A stretch of 64,000 bases of DNA from Pirellulales bacterium (GCA_017853835.1 JAFMIU010000007.1:24892-88891), one strand, 5' to 3'; counted from the stretch's first letter, positions 20,101 to 29,124 are shown. Numbers and translations: made by a program. The notes: generated by a model from the sequence alone, not told the origin.

Positions 20101-21476
20101 ACTCCATGGCCGACTTTCTTTTATGGATGACGTGTTTCAGCGGCGACCGTTGGCCACTCGAGGTGGCCGATGAGTGGGGCGGTTGTGTAAAGCGCAGGTT
20201 CTCAAAGACCGTTGGCCGTAATGCTGCGGGGACGATCGACACGCTGCTGACGCTCTACGAGACGACGTGGGACATGGATTATCGGGAACTTGCAGAGAAG
20301 CAGTTCCAGGCCGTCGTCGATTCGGAATTCGAACCATCTGGCCATTTTCGTCACGGCGTCTGGTACGACTACGCGCCATGGTTGTCGCATTATCATCGAT
20401 TCACGGGAAGTGAACGGGCAGCTGATGTTGCGGTTCGATGGAGCCGTCGCGTCATGAGCGAATGTTGGCTTGACGATGGATCATTTGGAGACGACACCAG
20501 TTTCAAGCCAGCGATGGGATATCCGATGCACGACATCTTCCGTATCGCGTTCGATGCGACGGCGGACCGCCGAATTCTCGATTTTTCGTACGGGTGTGGT
20601 CTGCTACCTGCGATCAGCACAATTAACGCTCCAGGTACCCCGTTTCACGGATTCGATCCGGGTGCGTTGGGTTCCCAGGGCGGTTACTATGCTCAGACCT
20701 TTCCGTCGATGATGCCGGTGCTCAGGGCGCGAGGGCATGACAAAGCAGTGTTTCCGCCATGGACGTTGCATGCGAGGCGAATCCAACTCTTCATTGACAC
20801 GCCGGACGATTCGGAGCTTGAACTGAAGTTGAGGGTGCTCCCAGAAAACCTGGCAGCTGGTGCCGCAGAGGCTCCTGTGTTTGTAAAGATCATGTCGGAT
20901 CGAGGGCTCGTGAGAGGGCCTGAGCCTTTGGCAATGGTGCGGGAGGACTCCCAAGGACAGAAAGAGCCCCCTAGCCGAACTCACAATGAGTGTGCCCGAG
21001 TGGTAGTTCCGAAAAGTATGGCAGGTTCTACGGTAGCGATTGTTCTGGCACGTGCTGAGGCAGGTCGCGAAGTGGGAATCCAGGCCCCTATTCAGGTGCA
21101 GCCGCAAGTGAACTTGGTTTATGAGTGGTTGCCGGGCATGCGGTTTGGTCGGGGGTCTGCCATTTACTTTTGCACGCCGTCGCGTGGGGATCAAATCGCT
21201 ATCAATGCGTCGGCCACACACTATGCGGCGCCCCAAACAATCGCCATTCTCGACGGAGCCGATAACGTGCGACGTGTTGGTCAATGGCAGCCGGGACCCT
21301 CTTCGAATCGATTGAAAGTCGTTGCAAAACTTGCTTCCGGTGACCATGGTAAGATCTGGTGTTGCGTTCAGGGTCTTACGAAGAACGTCGAACTTGAACC
21401 TGTCGGCTCTGGGATCCCTCGATTCTTTGCAGACAGATTCGATCGATTCTTTGTTCCGGCACCCGGTTGGCGATGA
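17133..21476 (+). CDS. Giant secreted carbohydrate-active protein (1447 aa): CBM9-like N-terminus, central/C-terminal region resembling PcRGLX/YetA-like polysaccharide lyases
   Basis: Signal-like N-terminus 'ALHWLICAVPLLLGVLGPLLPVSAAE'; CBM9-like 'EPVVDGRLDDAAWETAVPLTGF...DVFIDDCLDIHLHVNG...EWVVECSIPFAAL'; YetA-like 'LPVYAGIPMPRGAADEATSYQVFDAAGRELPCQVEALTRW' and 'VDTGPLRFEVSENAFDGLHRVWLD'. The lyase call is from memory of the fold. Confidence 0.6.
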   Translation: MVANRMKSRAIPFMGHWKTSRRAALHWLICAVPLLLGVLGPLLPVSAAEGNDAIRWTAFREKFTLDGTPLVFAAAATIEPVVDGRLDDAAWETAVPLTGFVEHQMAGDRAVQPGQTSVQCTHSVDRLFFAARCQMTAPGIVRRELPPGDRDGDVFIDDCLDIHLHVNGTTMRFIVTAGGARADALDGDSSWNPEWSVAVTALETEWVVECSIPFAALQGRRPPNPADPGSSLRMNIGRATSPVRITSSLYPGYDDPKRMGVLVVGSREQWEARGRSRSGIHVSGVSLLLDKCRYDALDGCARGRVRMLEASATVEKATSEVRVRMSVIDAEGRAVIPFATTEQLDTSVIDFDIDTMPLPSGRYRVVVDVVNQDGTVLHQASQDFVRLQDERVPRSGSIPMSIDLPQASAAMICKETPLPVYAGIPMPRGAADEATSYQVFDAAGRELPCQVEALTRWAPRGSTQWLGVRFMADSLDADNCTLVYSEGHKATSPEQSALVRRVEGCVVVDTGPLRFEVSENAFDGLHRVWLDCNEDGVVSDDEQLLADAPVGPFVCDENGTVYYARNDRDPEITVEDAGPMCVVIRCAGWYVAEDGGRVCRHVTRIVAHAGLSWLKVFHTVVFCADSRETAISDIAWPMKVREAVSSARFGGESRPYETALEHGMVLSLLQHERDSYQINRFRENSPHFVKKMSENRTAGGWAELRGGRSAISIGLRHFADLYPKELEASSDTLTLHIWPKHGIDKVIKPPTDENLSELWFLHHRRLLDFQVPKWFSDFQSAGPFTNEEHEASRHRYVRASANTNGMGVARTHELFINFRVPERDTVRSVWTFVNSPAFAAASPQWMCGTGVFGPIEPVDHKTFAVVEQAIDARFDSERAIEKFSSGMFNFGGSTSYFKPEFGSYDQLDRPWRLTHHGAPRAPWLLFARSGLRKHAEYALRNGGWCADLGYCHYSHPALEREGIDGKVRGGQCDYKGIVPWSRGGRVMDYNSMADFLLWMTCFSGDRWPLEVADEWGGCVKRRFSKTVGRNAAGTIDTLLTLYETTWDMDYRELAEKQFQAVVDSEFEPSGHFRHGVWYDYAPWLSHYHRFTGSERAADVAVRWSRRVMSECWLDDGSFGDDTSFKPAMGYPMHDIFRIAFDATADRRILDFSYGCGLLPAISTINAPGTPFHGFDPGALGSQGGYYAQTFPSMMPVLRARGHDKAVFPPWTLHARRIQLFIDTPDDSELELKLRVLPENLAAGAAEAPVFVKIMSDRGLVRGPEPLAMVREDSQGQKEPPSRTHNECARVVVPKSMAGSTVAIVLARAEAGREVGIQAPIQVQPQVNLVYEWLPGMRFGRGSAIYFCTPSRGDQIAINASATHYAAPQTIAILDGADNVRRVGQWQPGPSSNRLKVVAKLASGDHGKIWCCVQGLTKNVELEPVGSGIPRFFADRFDRFFVPAPGWR

Positions 21477-21712
21477 TTGTGAACGAGTTCACGATTTACC
21501 GTGGCTGCCGTCACACTCAGCCGGGGCCTCGCCGCTTGCGGATCGCCGATTTTTTGAGTGGCGAGCTTGAAAGGGCGGTCGTGTCCACAATGCAGCGAGT
21601 CGTATAGAGGTTTCTGGGAAAGCCGTTGTTTAAAGCGGCGGGGGCGTGGGGGCGATCAGCCAAGTTTTCAGGCAGGAAGAACTCAATCAGAACAACGGGT
21701 GAATCGAGTCGT

Positions 21713-22555
21713 ATGCACGTTCGCAGAGCCGTTATTACCGCCGCTGGCCTCGATGACCACCAACTGCCGCTCCAGCGGCTTATTGATTGCGACGGTCGTC
21801 CGAAAACCGCGATTCAGATTGTTGTTGAAGAGGCGGTGGCGGCTGGGGCGGAAGATGTGGCGATCGTTGTTCGCCCTGGGGCCGAACACGTGTTTCGCGA
21901 GGCTGCCGGGACGTCCCCTTCACGGCTGAAGATCATTTCCCAGGATCATCCTCGTGGGTACGGAGATGCTGTCGCTCGGGCACGCGAGTTCGTCGGTGAC
22001 GAACCGTTTCTCCACTTTGTGGGTGATCACTTGTATGTGAGCGATGCCCCGCGACGGTGTGCGGAGCAGCTTGTTGCCGTTGCGAAGGCGGAAGAATGCA
22101 GCGTGTCGGCCGTTCAGGCCACCAGGGAAAACCTTCTCCCTTACTTTGGAGCCGTTGGAGGGAAGCGACTGTCCAACTGCACCGGGCTGTACGAGATCGA
22201 TACCGTTCTCGAGAAGCCGACGCCGACCCTTGCGGAGCAAGAACTCGTGGTGCCCGGCCTTCGTGCAGGTCACTACCTCTGCTTCTTCGGAGTCCATGTC
22301 CTCACTCCAACGGTGTTTGATCTTCTTGAACGACTGAGGGAAGGCGGGGCACGGCAACTCACCCCAGCGCTGGCGGAACTCGCAGTGCGCGAACGCTACC
22401 TTGCGTTTGAAGTGACCGGGAGGCGTTACAACCTCGGCCAGACCTATGGGCTTCTCGTCTCCCAGCTGGCCCTTGGCCTTGCCGGGGATAATCGAAGCGA
22501 GATTCTGGCACAGATCGTGGACCTCCTTGCGAAGCAGCCAGTGAGGCAGGGCTAA
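21713..22555 (+). CDS. GalU-like sugar nucleotidyltransferase-fold protein with degenerate nucleotide-binding motif
   Basis: 'AVITAAGLDDHQLPLQRLIDCDGRPKTAIQIVVEEAVAAGAEDVAIVV...QDHPRGYGDAVARAREFVGDEPFLHFVGDHLY'; canonical GLGTR replaced by GLDDH. Confidence 0.75.
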   Translation: MHVRRAVITAAGLDDHQLPLQRLIDCDGRPKTAIQIVVEEAVAAGAEDVAIVVRPGAEHVFREAAGTSPSRLKIISQDHPRGYGDAVARAREFVGDEPFLHFVGDHLYVSDAPRRCAEQLVAVAKAEECSVSAVQATRENLLPYFGAVGGKRLSNCTGLYEIDTVLEKPTPTLAEQELVVPGLRAGHYLCFFGVHVLTPTVFDLLERLREGGARQLTPALAELAVRERYLAFEVTGRRYNLGQTYGLLVSQLALGLAGDNRSEILAQIVDLLAKQPVRQG

Positions 22556-22557
22556 TC

Positions 22558-25500
22558 ATGTCCTCGATCGTTCGCCCCTCACTCGTGGGCATCATTACGG
22601 CAACTGATGCCGTCACGCGCAATCGAAGCGTGGACGCAATCTGTCGGGACCTGGCAGTAGGTGAACTGCTCGAGGAATGCGATGCCCTCGAGGCCTTTCG
22701 GCGGCAGAGTGGCAACCTGTACGAACGCGTGCGGGCGCTTTTTTTCCTCTATGCGATCCATCGATTTCATCTGCCAGGTCGGCTCGAAGAGTCGGCGGCA
22801 AAACTGCCGTACGAGGGCTACCAATACCTGCTCGAACGCCGATTTGAGGAAGCGATCGAGATCTTTTTGGAAGCGCAGCGCTCGCATGGCCCATCCGACG
22901 CCGTGTCGAGTGCCTTGGCGGCCAGTTACCACAGCCTCGGCCTGCAGACGCTCGCAAACCAGGTGCGACGAAGTGTTCGGAGCCTGCGAGGGAATCAGTG
23001 GATGTTTCGCATGGGGCATCCGGCAGACCACTCGCTGCGGATGCGGCCCGAACTCCTCGCGACCAACAAAGACGGCGTGTTTCCAATCCTCAGGGAACTC
23101 ACGCCGGTGCGGATGGATCTCTCGCACGCAGGATGGAGCGACATCTTTTTTCTTGGGATGGATTATCCCGAGGGGGCGAGGGTGCTCAATGTGTCGATCG
23201 ACCTAGCCGTGCATGGAAGAGATGCCGCACCCAAGCCTCCTGTCGAAGCGTATCTTCGCGTCATCGATGAGCCAGTGCTTCGGCTTACAAGTGTTGATCT
23301 TGGTGCTACAGCAGACATCACGGATCTCGCCGAGGTGTTTGACTTTGCCCGCGACTACCTTGGGCTTTTGAAGGCTGCTGTGATCGCATCGGGCATGGTG
23401 CCCCCGGGCGTCGAGGGATCGGGTGCGAGCCTAGCTGCGTTGCTCGAGCGGCTTGTCGGGCCAGGCCTCGGCATCGAACTTGTCAGCAGCGTCAACTCGA
23501 TTCCAAAGGGATCACGGCTTGCCGTATCCACAAACCTCCTCGCGGCACTCATTGCCGTATGCATGCGCGCAACCAGCCAGGCGGCCACGCTCACAGGCCA
23601 ACTCACGGAATCAGAGCGGCGACTCGTCGCGGCGAGGGCAATTCTTGGCGAGTGGCTCGGCGGAAGCGGAGGGGGATGGCAGGATTCGGGAGGCGTGTGG
23701 CCTGCTGCCAAACTTATTCGCGGCGTACCGGCAATGGAGGGAGATCCAGAGCACGGCATCAGCCGCGGAAGGCTCTTGCCGATGCACCATGCGGTGCCGC
23801 TGGGGGGAAGTCTTCAGGAATCGCTCGTGCTCGTGCATGGAGGCATGGCCCAGAACGTTGGACCGATTCTCGAGATGGTGACCGAAAAGTATCTCTTGCG
23901 GAGCGAGGCTGAATGGGCCGCGCGGCAGGAGGCTGGCGAAGTACTCGACGAGATCATCGCGGCGGTGGAAGCGGGCGATGCCAATCGGATTGCGGCGGCC
24001 ACCACGCGAAACTTCTACGGGCCCATCCAGACGATCATCCCCTGGGCCACGAACCAATACACGGAAACTATCATTGCGAGGGTTCGGGAGCAGTTTGGCG
24101 ATCGATTTCGCGGGTTTTGGATGCTCGGAGGAATGTCTGGCGGGGGCATGGGCTTTATTTTTTCGCCCGAAGCCAAGTCCGCGGCGATGGAGGCCCTTAA
24201 CGCGATTATGCGTGACGCCAAGCGAGAGTTGGAACACGCTCTCCCATTTGCGATGGAGCCGGTTGTGTATGACTTTGCCGTCAACGATCGGGGTACGTGG
24301 GCCGAGGCTCTGCACGGCCACGACGCGCTCATGCCGGCGGGTTACTACACCCTCACGATCCCAAAACTCCTTGGGGCAGACCGGCAACGACTGAGCCGAT
24401 CACGACGAGCTGAACTCGATGCCTTTGCGGCAGCCTGCCGATCGAAGCCGGAACTGTCGGGGATGGTCGATTCCCTTTTCGACCGGCTGTTTCCGAAGCC
24501 GGCAACGGAGGCGACGAATCGGAATCTCAAGACCATCCTTTCGGACCTCGGCTTTGATGCTGTTCAGCACGAGTTGATTCGTACCGAACTCCAGCACGGC
24601 CGCATCGGTGTGTCTCAAAATCGCCTCCCTTCGTCGACTCGCATCGACGACGTGGATGACGGGGATGTCGCCATGACGTTTTCGCACGATACCGCCGCTT
24701 CGGTGGATCGGGAGCGGGGGCTTGACGCGTTGCGTCAGGGGCATGTGGCCGTCGTAACGCTGGCGGCGGGTGTGGGAAGCCGCTGGACGCAGGGGGCAGG
24801 GGTCGTCAAAGCCCTGAACCCGTTCTGCCGCCTCGGCGGACGACACCGATCCTTCCTGGAAGTGCATCTGGCCAAAACCCGTCGAACGGGCAGGCATGTG
24901 AACCAGTCGATCCCTCACATCGTCACCACGAGCCATCTCACGCACGATCAGATCGAAGAAACGCTCGGCAGGATCTCCCCAGGGCGGTTCGTGGATGTCC
25001 GATTGTCGCCGGGCCGATCGATCGGACTGCGGCTCGTGCCCATGACACGAGACCTTCGGTTTACATGGGAAGAGATGGCGCACCAGGCGCTTGACGAGCA
25101 GAAGCAGAAGGTTCGTGACAGTCTGCGGGCCGCCATTATCGGATGGGCGGAACACACGGGCGAAGGCAGCGACTACACCGACAACGTCGCCCAGCAGTGC
25201 CTGCACCCTGTTGGACACTGGTATGAGATTCCAAACCTGCTGCTCAACGGCGTGCTCGCCCAGTTGCTGGCAGAACGCCCTGGGCTGCGATGGCTGTTTC
25301 TCCACAATATCGACACGGTTGGTGCTGATCTCAATGCCGCGATCCTCGGTCGCCACATGGCCGATGGCGCATGCCTGACCTTCGAGGTGATTGCTCGACG
25401 CATCGAGGACCGGGGGGGCGGACTTGCACGTGTGAATGGACGGCCACGGCTTGTCGAAGGGCTGGCCATGCCTCGGGAAGAGGACGAGTTCAAGTTGCGG

Positions 25501-25866
25501 TACTACAACACGCTGTCGACATGGATCGACATCGATCAGTTGCTCACGTTTTTTGGCGTGGCTCGGGCAGATCTAGGGGATGGTGATCGCATGACTGAGG
25601 CCATTCGGACGGCGGCGGCCAAAGTGCCCACCTATGTGACGCTGAAGGATGTCAAAAAGAGGTGGGGTCACGGCCAAGAGGATGTTTTCCCGGTCACGCA
25701 GTTTGAAAAACTCTGGGGCGACATGACCGCGATCCCGGAGGTGAGAAGCCAGTTCGTGGTCGTGCCTCGCGTGCGCGGTCAACAGCTCAAAGACGTCGCT
25801 CAACTCGACGGCTGGCTCCGCGACGGTTCGGCGGCCTATGTGGAACAACTCTGCGACTGGGCGTGA
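22558..25866 (+). CDS. Fusion of fucokinase-like GHMP kinase and UDPGP-type nucleotidyltransferase (1102 aa)
   Basis: GHMP: 'TPVRMDLSHAGWSDIFFLGMDYPEGARVLNVSIDLAV', 'GGGWQDSGGVWPAAKLI' (cf. fucokinase GGGWQDQ), 'LGGMSGGGMGFIF'. UDPGP: 'VAVVTLAAGVGSRW...VVKALNPF', 'HPVGHWYEIPNLLLNGVL', 'LFLHNIDTVGADLN'. Confidence 0.7.
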   Translation: MSSIVRPSLVGIITATDAVTRNRSVDAICRDLAVGELLEECDALEAFRRQSGNLYERVRALFFLYAIHRFHLPGRLEESAAKLPYEGYQYLLERRFEEAIEIFLEAQRSHGPSDAVSSALAASYHSLGLQTLANQVRRSVRSLRGNQWMFRMGHPADHSLRMRPELLATNKDGVFPILRELTPVRMDLSHAGWSDIFFLGMDYPEGARVLNVSIDLAVHGRDAAPKPPVEAYLRVIDEPVLRLTSVDLGATADITDLAEVFDFARDYLGLLKAAVIASGMVPPGVEGSGASLAALLERLVGPGLGIELVSSVNSIPKGSRLAVSTNLLAALIAVCMRATSQAATLTGQLTESERRLVAARAILGEWLGGSGGGWQDSGGVWPAAKLIRGVPAMEGDPEHGISRGRLLPMHHAVPLGGSLQESLVLVHGGMAQNVGPILEMVTEKYLLRSEAEWAARQEAGEVLDEIIAAVEAGDANRIAAATTRNFYGPIQTIIPWATNQYTETIIARVREQFGDRFRGFWMLGGMSGGGMGFIFSPEAKSAAMEALNAIMRDAKRELEHALPFAMEPVVYDFAVNDRGTWAEALHGHDALMPAGYYTLTIPKLLGADRQRLSRSRRAELDAFAAACRSKPELSGMVDSLFDRLFPKPATEATNRNLKTILSDLGFDAVQHELIRTELQHGRIGVSQNRLPSSTRIDDVDDGDVAMTFSHDTAASVDRERGLDALRQGHVAVVTLAAGVGSRWTQGAGVVKALNPFCRLGGRHRSFLEVHLAKTRRTGRHVNQSIPHIVTTSHLTHDQIEETLGRISPGRFVDVRLSPGRSIGLRLVPMTRDLRFTWEEMAHQALDEQKQKVRDSLRAAIIGWAEHTGEGSDYTDNVAQQCLHPVGHWYEIPNLLLNGVLAQLLAERPGLRWLFLHNIDTVGADLNAAILGRHMADGACLTFEVIARRIEDRGGGLARVNGRPRLVEGLAMPREEDEFKLRYYNTLSTWIDIDQLLTFFGVARADLGDGDRMTEAIRTAAAKVPTYVTLKDVKKRWGHGQEDVFPVTQFEKLWGDMTAIPEVRSQFVVVPRVRGQQLKDVAQLDGWLRDGSAAYVEQLCDWA

Positions 25867-25972
25867 TGGTGCGAACGGCGTGCTGATCGCATAGACTGTC
25901 AGAGGTTTCGAGACCGCGACTGCTTTGTCTGAGTGAGATGCCGTAGCCTCGTCCCACGATCAGGAATTTCCC

Positions 25973-26248
25973 ATGCCGCAAGACGTTGAAAAAGCTGTTG
26001 CCGAAGCCATCCAGGCTGTTCTCCACGACACGGGTCGTGAAGTGAAACAGGTCGGTACGGAGATGCTTCTCGCAGCCGATCTCGGCCTCGATTCGCTCGA
26101 TCTCGCCCAGACCGTCGTGCTCCTCGAGCGTGCCCTCGGAAAGGATCCCTTTCGAGAGGCTTCAGCCTCACGGACCGTACGGACGGTGGGGGACCTCGCC
26201 GCTGTCTACAAACAAGCACTTGCTTCCTCGGGCGGCGTGGCGAACTGA
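25973..26248 (+). CDS. Acyl carrier protein
   Basis: Phosphopantetheine site 'AADLGLDSLDLAQTVVLLE' in a 91-aa acidic protein. Confidence 0.85.
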   Translation: MPQDVEKAVAEAIQAVLHDTGREVKQVGTEMLLAADLGLDSLDLAQTVVLLERALGKDPFREASASRTVRTVGDLAAVYKQALASSGGVAN

Positions 26249-26290
26249 TGCGGTGCCTTCCACCCTTCATCACACCGTGAGCCAGCCTGA

Positions 26291-27652
26291 ATGGATGCTG
26301 CCGATCGTTTTACTGCCCCACTGGATACGCCGGCGGATGAGCGACTGGCCTATGTGATCAGCGGCGTGGCCGCCGGGAATCCCGGCAAACCAGCGATCTT
26401 GGCTGATGCCGGGGCTCCTCACCGACGTAGCATTTCCTATGCAGACCTCGTCGGGTCGATCGCCCGACTTGAGCAGAGGCTCAATGAAGAGCATCCACGT
26501 GGCGTGATTGCTCGCGTGCGACGACCAGAGTCGCTCGTGGTGATCGCGGCAGCCTGCGGCCGCCAGGGCACGCCGGTCGCTTTCTTGGCCGACGACTCTC
26601 TTGCCCTCACTCACGATCTTCGCGAGTGGGTGGAGGTGGACGACGCGCTGGCTGTGCCGAGTGTGCCGCCTGCAGCCCGATGGCCCGAAGGCATGGAGGT
26701 GGCCGTGCCGCACGTGACGGTTGCCACTTCGGGCACAGCCGGACCTCCCAAACTCATTCGGCATTCGTGGGAGTCGGTGCTTGCCGCCGCACGACTGGCG
26801 TCGCAGTGGCATGGGCTCTCGTGGCTCATGGTGTATGACGCCACGCGATGGGCGGGGATTCAGGTGTGGGCCCAGGCGCTGCTGACCGGCGGCACGCTCG
26901 TGATCCCGGCCAGCCGTGATCCCGATACCGTAGCCAAGGCCCTCGTAGAGGAGGGCGTGTCGATGTTGCCGGCGACGCCGACGCTCTTGCGGCGGCTTCT
27001 TACATCCGCCGACCCTGCTCTCCTTGAGCGAAATGCCCTCACGCGGATCACGCTCGGTGGGGAAGCCGCCGATGCGGCACTCCTTGAACGCGCCCACGAG
27101 GTTTTTCCTAGGGCCACGATCACGCAGGTGTATGCCACGACCGAACTTGGGGAGGTGTATCGTGTGGCCGATGGAAAGCCTGGGTTTCCAGCGGCGTGGA
27201 TTGGTACTCGGCTCCAGAGCGGTGCCACCCTCATGGTGCGACGTGATGGAGAACTCTTTGTTCGCGTTTCGCGGGATGCCGTGGATGCGGGCACAGGCGA
27301 TCTCGTGGAGCGGCAGGACGATCGCTATGTTTTTACCGGCCGACGCACCGATGCGATCATCGTCGGCGGGGCGAAGGTGTTTCCGAAGCGAGTGGAAGAA
27401 GTGATCCGAGAAGTGCCCGGCGTGGCGGAGGCTCGCGTGTTTGGCGTGCCGAGCAGTGTGACGGGGGAACTGGTGGCGGCTGAGATCACGTTGGCCCCCC
27501 CAGCGGACTCAGATGCGGTCAAGGCAGCCATGAAAAGCACGGTCCTCTCCTATTGCCGGCAGGTTTTGGAGGCGCAGAGCGTGCCGCGGATGCTCGAGAT
27601 TGTGGATACGATTGCAACAACCACGGCTGGAAAAACCCCACGCCGCCCCTGA
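26291..27652 (+). CDS. ANL-superfamily acyl-CoA/acyl-ACP ligase (AMP-forming)
   Basis: 'VATSGTAGPPKLIRHSWES', 'ITQVYATTELGEVYRV', 'YVFTGRRTDAIIVGGAKVFPKRVEEVIREVPGVAEARVFGVPSSVTGELVAAEI', C-terminal 'TTTAGKTPRR'. Confidence 0.85.
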   Translation: MDAADRFTAPLDTPADERLAYVISGVAAGNPGKPAILADAGAPHRRSISYADLVGSIARLEQRLNEEHPRGVIARVRRPESLVVIAAACGRQGTPVAFLADDSLALTHDLREWVEVDDALAVPSVPPAARWPEGMEVAVPHVTVATSGTAGPPKLIRHSWESVLAAARLASQWHGLSWLMVYDATRWAGIQVWAQALLTGGTLVIPASRDPDTVAKALVEEGVSMLPATPTLLRRLLTSADPALLERNALTRITLGGEAADAALLERAHEVFPRATITQVYATTELGEVYRVADGKPGFPAAWIGTRLQSGATLMVRRDGELFVRVSRDAVDAGTGDLVERQDDRYVFTGRRTDAIIVGGAKVFPKRVEEVIREVPGVAEARVFGVPSSVTGELVAAEITLAPPADSDAVKAAMKSTVLSYCRQVLEAQSVPRMLEIVDTIATTTAGKTPRRP

Positions 27653-27685
27653 TCGTGCCTGACACTTTTTTGAACCACCTTTCTC

Positions 27686-28423
27686 ATGCCTGATTCACCC
27701 GTGGTCATCGTGTCGGGAGGCTCCCGCGGGTTGGGGCTTTCGCTCGTGCGACGCCTGCTTGCTCGCGGTGATCGAGTTGCCACGTTCTCAAGATCGGGCT
27801 CAAAAGACCTGGACGCACTCGCCGCGATACACGCGGAAAACCTCTTTGCTGGGCAGCTTGACGCAGCCGATTCCGATGCGATTCGAAGCTTTGTCGCTAC
27901 GACGGCGTCGCGGTTTGGGGGGATCGATCACGCGGTGGCCAATGCGGCGATCGCACACGAAGGGGTTTTGGCGACAACCCGCGACGACGAAATCGACTCG
28001 ATGCTGGCGGTGAATGTCCGCGGTGGGATTGTGTTTGTCAGGGAATGTGTGCGGACAATGCTTGCCTCCGGGGCGGTGAAGGGGAATCGATCGATCACGG
28101 TTGTGTCGTCGATCGTGGCGGAAAGTGGTTCTCCCGGGCTCACGGTGTATGCCGCCACCAAGGCCGCTATGGAGGGGTTTGCGAGAAGTCTCGCGCGGGA
28201 ACTGGGACCACGGCAGATTCGCGTGAACGCGATCGCTCCTGGGTTTCTGGAGACCGATCTGTCAGCCTCGCTTTCGGACTCCAACCGTGCCCGGATCGCC
28301 AGTCGTTCGGCGCTTGGCCGCCTCGGTACACCCGAGGACGTTGTGGGCTCGATTGAGTTTTTGATGAGTGAGCACGCTGGTTTTATGACGGGTCAGACGT
28401 TTGGCGTGGAGGGGGGGCGATGA
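27686..28423 (+). CDS. Short-chain dehydrogenase/reductase, FabG-like (3-oxoacyl-ACP reductase type)
   Basis: 'VIVSGGSRGLGLSLVRRLLARGDRVATFSR', 'YAATKAAMEGFARSLARELGPRQIRVNAIAPGFLETDL', 'GFMTGQTFGVEGGR'. Confidence 0.85.
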   Translation: MPDSPVVIVSGGSRGLGLSLVRRLLARGDRVATFSRSGSKDLDALAAIHAENLFAGQLDAADSDAIRSFVATTASRFGGIDHAVANAAIAHEGVLATTRDDEIDSMLAVNVRGGIVFVRECVRTMLASGAVKGNRSITVVSSIVAESGSPGLTVYAATKAAMEGFARSLARELGPRQIRVNAIAPGFLETDLSASLSDSNRARIASRSALGRLGTPEDVVGSIEFLMSEHAGFMTGQTFGVEGGR

Positions 28424-29097
28424 TCGAGCAGAACCTGCCTCCGGATGATTGTCGGCGCATCATCGTGGTTGGCGCCGGAGGGTTTGGAAGAGAGGTGGCT
28501 GAGTGGGCCCGCCAGGCCTGGCCCGACCATGCCGATCGCCTTGCCGGCATGGTGTCGGAAGATCCCGACGCCCTTCGAGGCAAACAATGTCACCTGCCGA
28601 TCATCGGGCGGCCATCTGATTTTGAGCCACAGGCTGGCGACTTTTTTGTGCTCGGAATCGGCATTCCTCGGATTCGCCGCGCGGTGACAGAACGCTTGCT
28701 CGCGCGCGGGGCACGGTTTCTCACGCTGATTCATCCAAGCGCGATCGTGGTGCCGTCGGCCGTGGTCGGAATCGGCTCGGTGGTCTGCCCGCAGGTCATC
28801 GTGAGCGCCGACACGACGCTCGGGCGGTTTTCACTCCTGAACTACTGCGCGAGCCTCGGGCATGATGCCGCAGTCGGTGCGTTCTCGGTGCTGTCGCCCT
28901 ACGCGACCCTCGGGGGGGCGGCTTCGGTGGACGAAGACGTGTTCCTGGCGCTTCATGCCACCGTGGGGCCGAGAGTGAAGGTGGGTGCCCGCTCGAGTAT
29001 TGCGGCCAACTCGTGTGCTTTGGCCAACGTGCCGGCCGACTCGCTTGTGTATGGTGTTCCTGGGCGAGTGGTGCCCCGGATCTCGGCTGAGCCGTAG
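28420..29097 (+). CDS. NeuD/PglD-like LbH acyltransferase
   Basis: 'RRIIVVGAGGFGREVAEWARQAWP', 'TLIHPSAIVVPSAVVGIGSVVCPQVIVSADTTLGRFSLLNYCASLGHDAAVGAFSVLSPYATLGG'. Confidence 0.85.
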   Translation: MIEQNLPPDDCRRIIVVGAGGFGREVAEWARQAWPDHADRLAGMVSEDPDALRGKQCHLPIIGRPSDFEPQAGDFFVLGIGIPRIRRAVTERLLARGARFLTLIHPSAIVVPSAVVGIGSVVCPQVIVSADTTLGRFSLLNYCASLGHDAAVGAFSVLSPYATLGGAASVDEDVFLALHATVGPRVKVGARSSIAANSCALANVPADSLVYGVPGRVVPRISAEP

Positions 29098-29124
29098 GGT
29101 CTTCGTGAGCGTGTTTGCGTCGGC

